A stretch of 34,466 nucleotides of DNA from a virus. Below, piece by piece: positions 1 through 9,610 of the stretch (the first letter of the stretch is position 1; each line of letters starts with the position of its first letter). Under the pieces are notes generated by a model. It worked only from the letters and a program-made list of their open reading frames with translations. It was not told the origin of the DNA and did not search any database. Location of the stretch: IMG/VR virus record IMGVR_UViG_3300032431_000027, positions 1 to 34,466 of that record. One strand, 5' to 3'. The position numbers were made by a program, and so were the translations under genes.

Positions 1-179
1 GTCGGCGCGGTCGGTGTTGCTGTAGCGGCGCGCGATAAATCGACGGCCAAACGCGCGATAAATGCTTGGCTGAAAAATTACCGGGGCGGGAAGGACGTTT
101 CCTATGCTGCAACCCGATGCGGGTATCGGACGGGTCGGCGCGGGGCTGAGAGGGTCGGCGAGAGGTCGCGCGGTGCTCG
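1..179. other. Non-coding left edge, possible phage end
   Basis: These bases lie downstream of the last minus-strand tail gene. I see no gene with a credible start and ribosome binding site on either strand. Plus frame 1 stays open but runs into the antisense of the tail gene, so it is probably a shadow. The stretch holds two exact copies of a 12-base word (29-40 and 52-63). In transposable phages the outer 100-200 bases of each end are non-coding and carry several transposase-binding sites, so this could be a phage terminus. It could also be a spacer before further tail genes outside the window. No host gene can be recognised. Confidence 0.4.
29..63. repeat. Two direct copies of CGCGCGATAAAT, 23 bp apart
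   Basis: The 12-mer CGCGCGATAAAT occurs exactly at 29-40 and again at 52-63, a spacing of about two helical turns. Such spacing suits repeated protein-binding sites, for example MuA-type sites at a phage end. A related GATAAAC word is present in the opposite orientation near the right edge (about 34376-34382). The repeat is seen directly; its role is inference. Confidence 0.4.
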
Positions 180-992
180 CTACAGCAGCTCGGCGGCCTC
201 AAGCGTTGCCGAGAAGAAATTGCCGCCAGTGTGCTCAAGGTCGATCGGCTGCGTCAGGTGGCAGTACATCCCGAGCCGGTGGATCGCCTGCAGATCGAGC
301 GCGCCGTCGGCTTGCCTCGTCCGCGGCAGCACGATCGCCGGTTGCGTTGTCCCGAGCCGGTACCCGAGCTGCTGGAAATCAAAGAGCGCGTTGCTCGGGA
401 CACCAAACGCCAGGTCAAAGGGGATCTGCTGGAACGCCAGAGAAAGTCGTCGGGTGCGTCTGCGGACTCGGCTGTGGCCCTGCTTGCCGCGGCTGCGCTT
501 GACGTAGCCCGGATCGACTACATCGGGGTTCCAGTCCAGGTGGATCGACTGCGGCGGGACAAACAGCGGCCCGGCCCAGATCCGACCGACGCTGTACGTC
601 GAGCCAGCGACGGAGCCAAATCTGAACGCAAGCGCGTTTGTTACAATTCGCGCCGGCAGGAGGAAAAAGAGATTCACCGTGAACTCGCTCGTTGCGTATT
701 CAAGAACCGGCGTTGACGGCGTGATCTCAATATCGGGGCCGTGCGCGATCCGCACTGAGAGAGTGCTGCTGGAGCGCACGTCGAGCAGCGCGACGACGTC
801 CACAGGCGATGTCGCGGACGCCAGCTGACGCACAAGCACCCGATCGGCCAGCCCATGGCTGGCGGCCCAGGGCAGGCCCAGCTGCGGGCCCACAAGGTTG
901 TCCAGCGGTGAGATATCCAGCAGCAAAGAGCTGCCGAAGGGCGCCGACCAGCTGCCGCCTTGCATCCAATCTTGATATGCGATCGCGGTCAT
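180..992 (-). CDS. Tail-tip/baseplate protein, second tandem paralogue
   Basis: A 270-residue protein, clearly a paralogue of its upstream neighbour (1003-1821). About half of the residues match along the whole length, including the start (AIAYQD), SPLDN, VALLDVR, FFLLPARIVT, YSVGRIWAGP, FVPPQ, TRRLS, FDFQQL, IVLPRTR, AIHR.GMYCHL and the end LEA.ELL. I chose the ATG at 992, 10 bases after the upstream stop and behind AAGGGA; it aligns with the paralogue's start, while an upstream in-frame start at 1025 would overlap that gene. Position downstream of tape measure and hub genes suggests a tail-tip or distal baseplate component. I see no catalytic motif. It is the last gene before the left edge. 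Confidence 0.75.
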   Translation of the reverse strand: MTAIAYQDWMQGGSWSAPFGSSLLLDISPLDNLVGPQLGLPWAASHGLADRVLVRQLASATSPVDVVALLDVRSSSTLSVRIAHGPDIEITPSTPVLEYATSEFTVNLFFLLPARIVTNALAFRFGSVAGSTYSVGRIWAGPLFVPPQSIHLDWNPDVVDPGYVKRSRGKQGHSRVRRRTRRLSLAFQQIPFDLAFGVPSNALFDFQQLGYRLGTTQPAIVLPRTRQADGALDLQAIHRLGMYCHLTQPIDLEHTGGNFFSATLEAAELL

Positions 993-1002
993 ACAATCCC
1001 TT

Positions 1003-1821
1003 TCACAAAAGCTCATCGGCTTCAAGCGCCGCGGAAAAATAGCCGCCGCCAGAAGGGGCGATTTTCAGCGGCCTCAGGAGGTGGCAGTACATTCCAACCC
1101 TGTGAATCGCATGCACGTCGACGTCGCCGTTTGCCTTGCGCGTGCGCGGCAGGACAATCACAGGATCAGTCGCGCCGATTCGAAACGACAGCTGCTGAAA
1201 ATCAAATGTCGAGTTGTCCTGCACACCAAACGCCTGGGCAAAATCGACGTGCGAGAAGCGCATCGACAAGCGCCGAGTGCGGTCCCGGACCTTGCTGTAG
1301 CCCTGCCTGCCAGGGCTGACGACCATCTCGCCCGCATCGACGACGCCGGTCTTCCAGTCCCGCTGAAGACCCTGAGGCGGGACGAAAACAGGACCGGCCC
1401 AGATCCGACCGACGGAGTAGACGTCTTTGTGCGCACCGGAAAAAAGGAAGCCAATCCGGCTTGTCACGATCCGCGCCGGCAGCAGAAAAAACGCGTTGAC
1501 GGTGAAATCGCTGCTCGCATATTCAATGATCGGCGTCGACGGCTCGATTACGACCCGTCCCGGCCCGTAGACGAGGCTGATGCTCAGAGCGCCCTCGTAG
1601 CGCACGTCCAGCAGCGCGACCAGGTCAACGGGGGTTGTAGGCGACGCGAACTCGCGCTCAATGACGCGCTGAGCCAGACCGTGCTCGGCTTCCCATCGCA
1701 CGCCGAGCTGCGGGGTCAGCGCGTTGTCAAGAGGTGACAGATCAAGGGCCAGCGGGCTGGTGCCCGATCCGGGCACCCAGCGGCCGTCTTGCACAAAATC
1801 CTGGTACGCGATCGCGCTCAT
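1003..1821 (-). CDS. Tail-tip/baseplate protein, first tandem paralogue
   Basis: A 272-residue protein whose start overlaps the stop of the hub-like gene (ATGA at 1818-1821), so translation is probably coupled. It shares roughly half its residues with the next gene (180-992), which points to an old tandem duplication. The conserved blocks (SPLDN, LPARIVT, YSVGRIWAGP, VLPRTR, GMYCHL) are spread over the full length, so both copies keep the same fold. There is no signal peptide or membrane segment. In siphophages this position, after tape measure and hub, holds distal tail or tail-tip proteins; that assignment comes from context only. The duplicates may form a hetero-oligomer or may have split roles. 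Confidence 0.75.
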   Translation of the reverse strand: MSAIAYQDFVQDGRWVPGSGTSPLALDLSPLDNALTPQLGVRWEAEHGLAQRVIEREFASPTTPVDLVALLDVRYEGALSISLVYGPGRVVIEPSTPIIEYASSDFTVNAFFLLPARIVTSRIGFLFSGAHKDVYSVGRIWAGPVFVPPQGLQRDWKTGVVDAGEMVVSPGRQGYSKVRDRTRRLSMRFSHVDFAQAFGVQDNSTFDFQQLSFRIGATDPVIVLPRTRKANGDVDVHAIHRVGMYCHLLRPLKIAPSGGGYFSAALEADELL

Positions 1822-3443
1822 TCTTTCGCCTTGTCAGCGGGCCTGCTGCCCCACAGCAGCAGCTGCACGCGCCCCTCGCCCAAGGTGCCCTGGACGTCAG
1901 CGACACACAGCAGCTGGCCAGCCTCGAGGCCAAACGCGTCGACTTTTAGCAGCACCACGTCGCCCGGCTGCAGCGTCACTGCAGCGTCCGCATCCAGCAG
2001 CACGGTGAGCCTCCAAAACCACCGCGGCTCGGAGTAGAGCGTCGCGCGGTACGCGGCTTCGTTTGCGCCGGATTGCAGCAGCGTCGGCATTCCAGCGTCC
2101 GCCGCTGGACGGCTGACGTCGCCGGATCCGCTGCGGGTGTCGAGGCGGTCTGTCCCCAGCCCGCCGCGAGCGCTGGAGTATTCGTCGTCGACAACGAAGA
2201 GCGTCGCAAATCGATATGCGCGACTCAGTGCAGCGCCGAAGTCGGTGTCGCGCACGCTACCAGCCAGCTCGCTAGGTGCGTGCTGGTGCCAGTTTCGGGA
2301 CGTGAGAACAGCGTCCGCAAGCCCCGGGGCCGCGTCGAATTCGGGTTGCACTTCGCCCTCGATCGAGTTGCTGTCGATCGTCATCACCGGGCTGCCGCTG
2401 GGCACGCGCCAGCGCGCCAGATGGAAAACGCCGTCGGGGGCAATCCACCACCAGGCGCTCAGGCTGTCTGCGATCTCTGTCAGCAGCTGCGAGTACGTCA
2501 ACGACGAGTCGACAAATCGACCGAGCAGCGCCTGCGACTCAAAATGCAGCGACAAGAGGCCGGCAAAATTTAGACGCGAAATCGACCAGCCCCTACGAAG
2601 CACCAGAAGCGCCTCAACGATGCGATGCAGCCGACCAGGCGCGAACGGCGAAAGCTCGGTCGACGGGCCGCGAACAAGCGCCGTGATTCGACCGGCCGTG
2701 GCTTGGTTCAGCAAAAAACCGTGCTCCTGGCCAACGCTTGCCGCGCTCCACTGCGCACCTGTCGTCAGCAGCACGCCGCTATCGTAAACAGCGCTGATGC
2801 CACTCAATCCGCCAAGCGAGGCTGCTGCGCCGCTGTCGTGCACTGCAAATCGCAGGGTCGGCGCCCCTGTATGCAGCGCAGGCACGGAGTTGCACTGCCC
2901 CAGCGTCACGGGCAGCAGCCGCCCCTGCTGCGGCCCAGACGTGTACGTCTCCGTCTGAATTGGCACATCGAGCTCGGCTGCTGCGTCTGAGAGCACAAGG
3001 CGAACCGCTGATTCACCGACGCCTTCCACGCGCTCGATCACCGCGCGCGCAACAAGCAACATCGCTGCGATGGGCGCATCCGGCGGTCCAAAATACACGC
3101 GAACGATCGAACCGCGCAGCGGGGTAAACATCCACGCATCTAGCGCACGGTCGGCGTTGATCAGCTCGACGCTGCCGATGCCGTAGACCGCGCGACCGCT
3201 GCCCCAGAATGCCAGCGCCGCGCGGCGCTGAAATCGAATCTCGCCGCCGATACGGGGCTCAGCGACAAGACCAGAATCCAGGTGCGCGAAACGGCCGTCG
3301 CTGAACCAGCGCCGGCCGCCAGGCGCATCGACTTCGACAAGAACCGTTCGCAGTCCGCGACGCGCTTCGGCGTACGACGTGCCCAGCCAGTTGAACGAGT
3401 CGTTCCAACGGCGGTCCTCGTTCCAGCGCAAGTTCAGGCCCAT
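1818..3443 (-). CDS. Tail hub / tail-tip protein
   Basis: A 541-residue soluble protein rich in beta-type sequence. The first 110 residues include W-rich repeats (RWNEDRRWNDSFNW) and a stretch typical of phage tail proteins (VELINADRALDAW). The middle (about 310-370) reads like a tail hub core: ADSLSAWWWIAPDGVFHLARW, followed by a PSGSP turn. The C-terminal part (about 490-541) has a beta-barrel-like run ending in VQLLLWGSRP. Its place after the tape measure fits the central hub that closes the tail tube tip, as in other long-tailed phages. The start ATG lies 3 bases after the upstream stop, and its own stop overlaps the next start. The function is inferred from position and general character. 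Confidence 0.6.
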   Translation of the reverse strand: MGLNLRWNEDRRWNDSFNWLGTSYAEARRGLRTVLVEVDAPGGRRWFSDGRFAHLDSGLVAEPRIGGEIRFQRRAALAFWGSGRAVYGIGSVELINADRALDAWMFTPLRGSIVRVYFGPPDAPIAAMLLVARAVIERVEGVGESAVRLVLSDAAAELDVPIQTETYTSGPQQGRLLPVTLGQCNSVPALHTGAPTLRFAVHDSGAAASLGGLSGISAVYDSGVLLTTGAQWSAASVGQEHGFLLNQATAGRITALVRGPSTELSPFAPGRLHRIVEALLVLRRGWSISRLNFAGLLSLHFESQALLGRFVDSSLTYSQLLTEIADSLSAWWWIAPDGVFHLARWRVPSGSPVMTIDSNSIEGEVQPEFDAAPGLADAVLTSRNWHQHAPSELAGSVRDTDFGAALSRAYRFATLFVVDDEYSSARGGLGTDRLDTRSGSGDVSRPAADAGMPTLLQSGANEAAYRATLYSEPRWFWRLTVLLDADAAVTLQPGDVVLLKVDAFGLEAGQLLCVADVQGTLGEGRVQLLLWGSRPADKAKE

Positions 3444-3446
3444 GGG

Positions 3447-4262
3447 TCAGCTCGGAAACGCGCAGTGCGCGGGCCGCGCAGCGCCCCAAGCGATCGAGTC
3501 AAGTACGGCGATATCGCTGTTGACTGCCGAATTAAAACCGGACCACGCGGCGGAGATCAGCAAGCTGCTGCTGCTCGGCACGTTGGAGGAAACGGTCTGA
3601 TCAAGCACTACGGCGCCGCCATCGTTGCGGATCACGCAGCGCGCGCTGCTTGCTGTCACCCAGCTGATATCGACAGTGACCCACACGCCGGCGACCAGCG
3701 TCGCCGTGGTGCCTGCGGACGTGCGAACGCCCGCCGACGCGCACTTGAAGGTGGCCGTGCCGCCCGGTGTGACTGCGAGATAGCAGCCCGTTGTGGGCTC
3801 GCCGGTGCTCGCAGTTCCGTTGTGCAGGCCGAGGAACAGCGTGGAGTTCGCGACGCTGGTTTTCGGCGCAAACACTGCGCGATACGACAGCCCGGCCGCG
3901 CCGATGAACAGCCCGCCAGACGCAAGACGGAAACCGCCGGACAGCGTCCCGCCCGATCGGACGCGAATGATTCCAGGATGCAGGCCCGAGTAGTCGACAG
4001 CATCCGGCGCATTCGTGATCGTCCCCAAATTGATGGCCGCGCTGGCTGTCAGCACCGACGACGCAGCGACTGATGAGCTGTGCATGTCAACTTGCTCCCA
4101 CCGCGCCGCGAGTGCGCTGCGCAGCTCGTTCTGCATCGCGAGCGCGGCGTTCTGGACGTGCGCAACGACCGCAGTCGCCAAGCGCGTCGGGTCGTTCATG
4201 CGCGGGTTGTCGCTAAGGTTCGCAAAAGCGTCGGACTCAGCGGGGAAAAGAGTTGCGGTCAT
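3447..4262 (-). CDS. Tail protein with jelly-roll-like C-terminal part
   Basis: A 271-residue protein starting 2 bases after the tape-measure stop. Residues 1-60 look helical (AVVAHVQNAALAMQNELRSALAARW). Residues about 70-260 are Ser/Thr/Ala/Gly-rich with alternating hydrophobic residues, as expected of a lectin or concanavalin-like beta-sandwich: YRAVFAPKTSVANSTLFLGLHN, then GVWVTVDISWV and DGGAVVLDQTV. This pattern is common in virion proteins that bind surfaces. Between tape measure and hub it would belong to the tail tip, so receptor or glycan binding is possible but not shown. No enzyme motif is visible. Confidence 0.55.
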   Translation of the reverse strand: MTATLFPAESDAFANLSDNPRMNDPTRLATAVVAHVQNAALAMQNELRSALAARWEQVDMHSSSVAASSVLTASAAINLGTITNAPDAVDYSGLHPGIIRVRSGGTLSGGFRLASGGLFIGAAGLSYRAVFAPKTSVANSTLFLGLHNGTASTGEPTTGCYLAVTPGGTATFKCASAGVRTSAGTTATLVAGVWVTVDISWVTASSARCVIRNDGGAVVLDQTVSSNVPSSSSLLISAAWSGFNSAVNSDIAVLDSIAWGAARPAHCAFPS

Positions 4263-4264
4263 CG

Positions 4265-7200
4265 TTAGCGTCCTCGGGCCTGCACCAGGTCGCCGGTGCG
4301 TCGTGTCTCAGCGGCAAGGCGGCTTGCGCCGTCCCTGTGGGTTGTTTCCAGCGCAGCCAGGCGATCGACAATCGCACCCTGACTGCGCGTTTGCTCTGCG
4401 CGCAGCTCGCGCAGCTCTCGCACTACAGCGTCGCTGCTGTTTGCAGCCGCGGGGCCCATCGAGAGGCCGCTGCCGCGGGCGAATTGAGCGACCGCTGCAG
4501 GCAGGATTATTTCGCCCTGGTGGATGAGCGCCGGCCCGGTGCGAGGCACGAACCCACTGCCGACCGCGTAGCTGGGCAGGCCGGCGGCCGTGTTCGCTTC
4601 GCCCAGGTTCTGGACGATGCGCCCGAGCAGCCCCCGCACCTCGACCAGCGCGTCGAGCTGCAGCGAGGCGGTCGCGTTGATGTCCCGCAGCGTCGTGAGC
4701 TCGGTGACGATAGGCGTCGGCGAAATGTTGCTGAAGAAAGGCGCGAGCAAGTCGCGGATACCTGCGGGCATCGCGTTAATTGCGCGCTCGGCCTCCTCGA
4801 CCGCAAGCGTGGAATCGGCATCAGATGTCGCGCTTCGGATGGCATCGAGCGGGCCGGCGAGCTGCTCTCGCAGGTCCGCTGGCACGCCTGCCAGGGTCGC
4901 GTCCAGCGCTTGATTTAGCAGCGACTGCCGGTCAGCGAGCGTGCCCAGTTCGACGCCGACATTTCGCGCGAGCTCGGTCACGTCGACGCCCAGCTGCGCA
5001 GCCATCGCGGCGAGGCTGCTGGCTGTCTCGACGCTCAGTTCGTCGAGATTGATGCCGAGCGCGCCCGCAAGCTCGGTGAGGTTTAAACCGATCGATGCCG
5101 CCACATCTGCCAGCGGATCGCCGGTCGCCTGGATCAGCTCGCGAATCATCAAACCGAGCTGCCGCATCATCTCCGCGCGCTGCTCAGTGAGCTGATCGTC
5201 GAGCATCGCGTCGCGCTGATCGTAGAGCGCTTGCAGCTCCGGCGAGACGCCAGCGCTGCCGCCCACGGAGCCGCCCACGGAGCCCGCGCCAGGCGCTCCG
5301 GCGCCCGGGCCGGCGACAGGTGCGAACTCGAGCAGGCGCGCGACACGGTCACGCACGTAAGCCTCGGTATCGCCGAACTGCGTAAACGATGCACTGAACG
5401 AGCGCTCCTCGCGCAGAAGCGTGTCGGCGAGCTGAGTAATGCGCTGCAAGGCGTTCACGTCGCCGCCGGCCGCTGCCGTGGCGGCTGCGTCGAACTGACG
5501 GCGGGCCTCGGCCAGCCGCTGCTCCGGCGTCAGGCTCGACAGGTCACCGAGCAGCTGCGAATCCAGCCAGTCCTGAATGCCCTGCAGCGCGGCCAGCTGC
5601 TGCTGATAGACGGCAGCCGACGCGGCGCCAACATCGTTGATCGCGCCGATTTGCGTATCGGTGCTCGCACGCTGGGCGGCTTCAATCTCAGCGATCTGCG
5701 ACGTGACCTGGTCCAGCGGCGTGCCGAACAGCTCGCCGACAAGATCCGCTGCCGACTGCCGCAGGCGTTCAATCGCGGCTGCAGCGCGCTGCGCGGCGAT
5801 CAGGTGCACGAGGCCGAGGTCTTCCTCGGCTGCGGACTGCATGCCCGCTGCGCGCGCGGTGTCGGTGAGCGCCTCAATCGTGTCTGATGTCCAGCGGCCG
5901 ATGCTGCGAATTTCAAGCGCGAACTCGCTCATGCCCGCCGAGCCCAGCTCTTCGCGTAGATCCGCAACCATCGCTGCGTAATCCTGCAGCGCTGCCACCT
6001 GCGCCTCCAGCGCCTGCTGCGCCTCGGCCTGGCCGCGCTCAAGCATCGTGTAGTAGGCGTCTGCCGTGTCCGCCAGGCGCAGCAGCGTCGCGATCTGCTC
6101 GCGGCCGGATTCTGTCGTCGCGTCGAGCGATTGCATCAGCTCAAACATTCCCTGGCGCGTCGCGGGGATCGTCAGCCCGGACTGCTCAAACGCCCGCGTC
6201 AGGTCGCTTTGCAACAACTCAAACTTGCGCGACTCGGGTGCAAATTTATCGACGAACGACAGCATGCCACTGACGAATTCTTCGATTCCGCCGACAAGAT
6301 CGATGAGGCTTTCGCTGATCTGCGCAAACCGCTCCGGCTCAATTTCGTCGAGCGAGAAACCCAAGCGGCGCAGGCCTTCTTGCGTCACCTGCACGCCGGT
6401 CGCGACGCGCACGAGAGTTTCGCCGAGGCCTTCGCCCACGCGCTGAAACTGCGCGATGAACGGCACGACCGCGCCGGCCAGCCCGTCAAAAATCGAGCTG
6501 AACACGGCGAGTAATTCCGCCTGTTGCTCCTCAGCGGTAAGGTCCTTGAGGCTGATCCGGATCTCTTCAAGCTGAAACGCGGCGAGTGCGGCTTCAATCT
6601 CGGCGGGGAGCAGGCCCAACGCAAGCGCACCCTCGCGCACGGTGTTGACGAGCGAATCGATCACGAGCTGAAACTGCGCCTCGAGGCCGCCGCTGACGTT
6701 GACGATTTCCTCGCTTGTACGCCGGCTGCCGAAGCGCCAGCTGCGGCTTTGGACTTCCTGAAAAGCGCCGAGCACGATGCCTTCTAAAATGTTGCCCATG
6801 ATCACGATTCCCTGGTCCGTGATTCGCGAGCTGCCGCCCAGCAAATTCAGTGGATCCAGCGGCAGCGAGCGCAGAGCGCCGCCCATGAACACATCGCCGA
6901 AACGCGTCGCCGCGGGCAGATCAGCAAAGCCCGACTGCCCGGCGCCACGCGCAAGCATGCCGCCTGCTGAGTCAAGCCCGTTCTGCAGCGCGATCAACGC
7001 GCGCAGCATTCCGCGATTGATGCCGACCAGCTCGGAGGTCGCGTCAGCTGTGATTTCCAGCGCGTTTAGAATCGATTCGGATTTCGCCGCGGCGTCGCCC
7101 AGCACGCTGCCAGTGCCCTGCTGCTCCTGCCGGCGGGCCGCCGTGTCAGTGAAGCCCGCCGACCCGCCAAAACTGCCAATGCTGCCGGCAAGGTTTGCGA

Positions 7201-9595
7201 TCAAAGGGGCAATTGCGGCGGCCATGAGTGACATTCGGACAGGCGCGCTGTACGGGTCGCCCGTGCCCTGATTGAGGACTGCGGAGATGCCCTGCACGAG
7301 CGCCAGCGCGTCGATAGCGACTTGCATCGCGCGGAACGACGCGCTGCCCTGCGATGCGAGCGATTGCATGCCGCGCAGCGCTTCGGACGTGGCCTCGACA
7401 ATGCCCGGGCCGAGGGTGCCGTGCAGATCGCGCAGCGCGGCCTTCAGCTCAGCCACGCGCGGCCCGCCGCGCGCCAATTCTTTGTCGAGCGCGTTGCCGA
7501 CAAGCTCGATATCCGTGATCAATCGATTCAGGCCGGTATCGGCGAGATCTGCCAGCACGTCTTCAAAAGTGCGCCCGACCTCTTCGACAGCCTCGCCTGA
7601 TTCCCGCAGGTCTTTTGCAAGCTCTTCGAATGCCTGCTTGCGGGCCTTCGCCAGGTCGTCTACAGCCTCGACCGACAAGCTGTTTCCAGCCACCAGCTGC
7701 TGCTCAATTTCCGAAATCGCCGCAAGCTGATCACGGTACGACTGCGCGGCCGCCACTGCCGGGCCGCCCAGCGCGACGGCCTGCCGGTCCAGAATTCTCG
7801 CCAGGCTCTGCAGTGCGCCGCCCGCCTCACCCATGCCGGCGACCCACTGCTGCGTGTCCTGCGCGGCCGTTGCGATCGCGCCCGAGGCCTTCTCAACGCC
7901 GGCCTTCAGCGCGCCCGTCTTGCCCGTCAAATCTGCAGTGGCGTCTGCGGCGGCGTCAGTCGCGTCGCGATGCGCAAACTGGGCCTCGGTGGCCTGCATC
8001 ATGTCGTCCATCATCGCGATATTTGCAGCGTCGGCCTGGGCCCACTCGCCGCGCAGCCGCTCGACCTCGCCCGCTGCGGCGGCCGTAGCTGCCCCCGTAT
8101 TGCGCAGCTCGGACGCCAGCCCCGTCAGCGCCTGGCCCGCCCCGAATGTGAAGTCAGCGCGCAGGCCCAGCGGCAGGTCAATATTCGCGAGATCGACGTA
8201 CGACTCAATCAGCTCCGCCAGCTTGTTGCGGATCACATCAATCGATGCCACCGCAGCAAACGCCAGTGCGGCGAACGCGACTTTGGCGCCGAATTCGATC
8301 TGGTTCCAGACGTTGAAAAACCCCGCAACGAGCGCATTGCCGGCGATCTGCACGACCTCGAATTCTTCGCGCAGCCACGTGCCGATCTGCCAGCCCGCAA
8401 ACAGCGCGACGAGCCCGCCCAGCGCGGCGGTGACCAGCCCAATGCTTTTGAGCGACGCCAACATGCCGGCCGCTTGAGCAATTCCGAGCGTCCGCGCGAG
8501 CGCAATGTTGATGACGTACTGCTGCGCCTGGAACACCAGCTGCGCGCTGTATGCGAGCACCGCGCGCAGCAGCTGCGCGCCCCACACCGCGAGCAGAACT
8601 GGCGCCAGCTGCACGCCCAGGCGAATGGCTGCGGCGATCTCGTCTGAGAACCGGCCAATCGCGTTTATCGCACTGGCCAGCCCATCTAGGATCACCGGGA
8701 TGACCCCCACGAAAGCCGACACCAGCGTGTCAAAACCCGCGGCGACTTCCGGCGATTGCATCTGTTGCACAACAGCCTCAACCGCCCCGCGCACTTCGGG
8801 CAATCCGCCCTTGGCTTCCAGCAGATCGCCGAGCGCGTTTTTCAGCGAGGCCAGCGCGCCGCCGAGGGTGTCGCGCGCGGCCACGGCCGCACCACCGAAC
8901 TGGCGCTGGAGCTCGTCCAGGATCACGCCTTGGGCTTCTGCCACGCGGCCGGTCTCGACGAACTGCTTGATCACGTCCTTTTGCTGATCCGTGAATTGGA
9001 TCCCGGACCTCGCCAGCGCGCTGAGCCCTTCGATCGGATCGTTCAGCGCCTTGCCGAGCTGCAGCGCGGCGCTCTTGAGGTCAGTGCCCATTGCCGTCGC
9101 GGTGTCTAGGATTGCAAGCTGCGCGCGCTGAAACTCACTGCCGCCGATTTGCGTAAACGTCAGCAGCAGCGACTGCATCTCCATCACCGCTTCGTCGCCG
9201 TACGTGGTCAGCGTCTGCAGCTCCGCGGCCATGCTTGCGAGCTCGGGCGCGGCAAAGCCGGCGGCGCCGCCGGTCGAGCGCACGCGCGTTTCCAGCTGCT
9301 TGAAAGCTGCCTCTTGCCGGAGGGTGTTGCTGATGATTCCGCTCACCACCGCGCCGACAGACTGCAGGCCGATAAACGCGCCGACAAACCCAAGCACCTG
9401 ACGTTTTGCGCCCGCCAACTGCCGGCCGACGCGCTCCGCGCCCTGCCCTGTCGTGTCGAGGGCTCTCGTGGCCTTCTGTCCGGAGCGCTCGCTTGTCGAC
9501 CCGATCCCGTCGAACTCCGACCGCACCTTGCGAACGCCGCTCACAGCGCCGGAAGCGTCCGACGTAATCCGTAGGGTCACCGTCTGCTCAGCCAC
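4265..9595 (-). CDS. Tail tape-measure protein
   Basis: At 1776 residues this is the largest gene in the window. It begins with the usual tape-measure N-terminus (TVTLRITSDASGAVSGVRKV), then a region typical of phage tail length proteins (about residues 60-260, with LETRVRSTGG and QLGKALNDPIEGLSALARSGI). Several hydrophobic segments follow (about 330-460), then long Ala/Glu/Gln-rich helical stretches. Near residue 1440 there is a short Gly-Ser-Val repeat, encoded by a 12-bp tandem near 5262-5285. The protein sets tail length and occupies the tail lumen; at about 1.5 angstrom per residue the tail would be near 265 nm. The start is GTG behind GGGAG. The length fits a siphovirus, not the short contractile tail of Mu. 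Confidence 0.93.
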   Translation of the reverse strand: MAEQTVTLRITSDASGAVSGVRKVRSEFDGIGSTSERSGQKATRALDTTGQGAERVGRQLAGAKRQVLGFVGAFIGLQSVGAVVSGIISNTLRQEAAFKQLETRVRSTGGAAGFAAPELASMAAELQTLTTYGDEAVMEMQSLLLTFTQIGGSEFQRAQLAILDTATAMGTDLKSAALQLGKALNDPIEGLSALARSGIQFTDQQKDVIKQFVETGRVAEAQGVILDELQRQFGGAAVAARDTLGGALASLKNALGDLLEAKGGLPEVRGAVEAVVQQMQSPEVAAGFDTLVSAFVGVIPVILDGLASAINAIGRFSDEIAAAIRLGVQLAPVLLAVWGAQLLRAVLAYSAQLVFQAQQYVINIALARTLGIAQAAGMLASLKSIGLVTAALGGLVALFAGWQIGTWLREEFEVVQIAGNALVAGFFNVWNQIEFGAKVAFAALAFAAVASIDVIRNKLAELIESYVDLANIDLPLGLRADFTFGAGQALTGLASELRNTGAATAAAAGEVERLRGEWAQADAANIAMMDDMMQATEAQFAHRDATDAAADATADLTGKTGALKAGVEKASGAIATAAQDTQQWVAGMGEAGGALQSLARILDRQAVALGGPAVAAAQSYRDQLAAISEIEQQLVAGNSLSVEAVDDLAKARKQAFEELAKDLRESGEAVEEVGRTFEDVLADLADTGLNRLITDIELVGNALDKELARGGPRVAELKAALRDLHGTLGPGIVEATSEALRGMQSLASQGSASFRAMQVAIDALALVQGISAVLNQGTGDPYSAPVRMSLMAAAIAPLIANLAGSIGSFGGSAGFTDTAARRQEQQGTGSVLGDAAAKSESILNALEITADATSELVGINRGMLRALIALQNGLDSAGGMLARGAGQSGFADLPAATRFGDVFMGGALRSLPLDPLNLLGGSSRITDQGIVIMGNILEGIVLGAFQEVQSRSWRFGSRRTSEEIVNVSGGLEAQFQLVIDSLVNTVREGALALGLLPAEIEAALAAFQLEEIRISLKDLTAEEQQAELLAVFSSIFDGLAGAVVPFIAQFQRVGEGLGETLVRVATGVQVTQEGLRRLGFSLDEIEPERFAQISESLIDLVGGIEEFVSGMLSFVDKFAPESRKFELLQSDLTRAFEQSGLTIPATRQGMFELMQSLDATTESGREQIATLLRLADTADAYYTMLERGQAEAQQALEAQVAALQDYAAMVADLREELGSAGMSEFALEIRSIGRWTSDTIEALTDTARAAGMQSAAEEDLGLVHLIAAQRAAAAIERLRQSAADLVGELFGTPLDQVTSQIAEIEAAQRASTDTQIGAINDVGAASAAVYQQQLAALQGIQDWLDSQLLGDLSSLTPEQRLAEARRQFDAAATAAAGGDVNALQRITQLADTLLREERSFSASFTQFGDTEAYVRDRVARLLEFAPVAGPGAGAPGAGSVGGSVGGSAGVSPELQALYDQRDAMLDDQLTEQRAEMMRQLGLMIRELIQATGDPLADVAASIGLNLTELAGALGINLDELSVETASSLAAMAAQLGVDVTELARNVGVELGTLADRQSLLNQALDATLAGVPADLREQLAGPLDAIRSATSDADSTLAVEEAERAINAMPAGIRDLLAPFFSNISPTPIVTELTTLRDINATASLQLDALVEVRGLLGRIVQNLGEANTAAGLPSYAVGSGFVPRTGPALIHQGEIILPAAVAQFARGSGLSMGPAAANSSDAVVRELRELRAEQTRSQGAIVDRLAALETTHRDGASRLAAETRRTGDLVQARGR

Positions 9596-9610
9596 GTGGC
9601 CGCACTCCCT

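Noticed and set aside
1-507. Plus-strand open frame 1 running from the edge to 507
   Set aside because: It has no good start and most of it is antisense to the well-supported tail-tip gene at 180-992; high-GC DNA often has such open antisense frames.
5262-5285. 12-bp tandem in the tape-measure gene as a regulatory repeat
   Set aside because: It simply encodes a Gly-Ser-Val linker within the protein.
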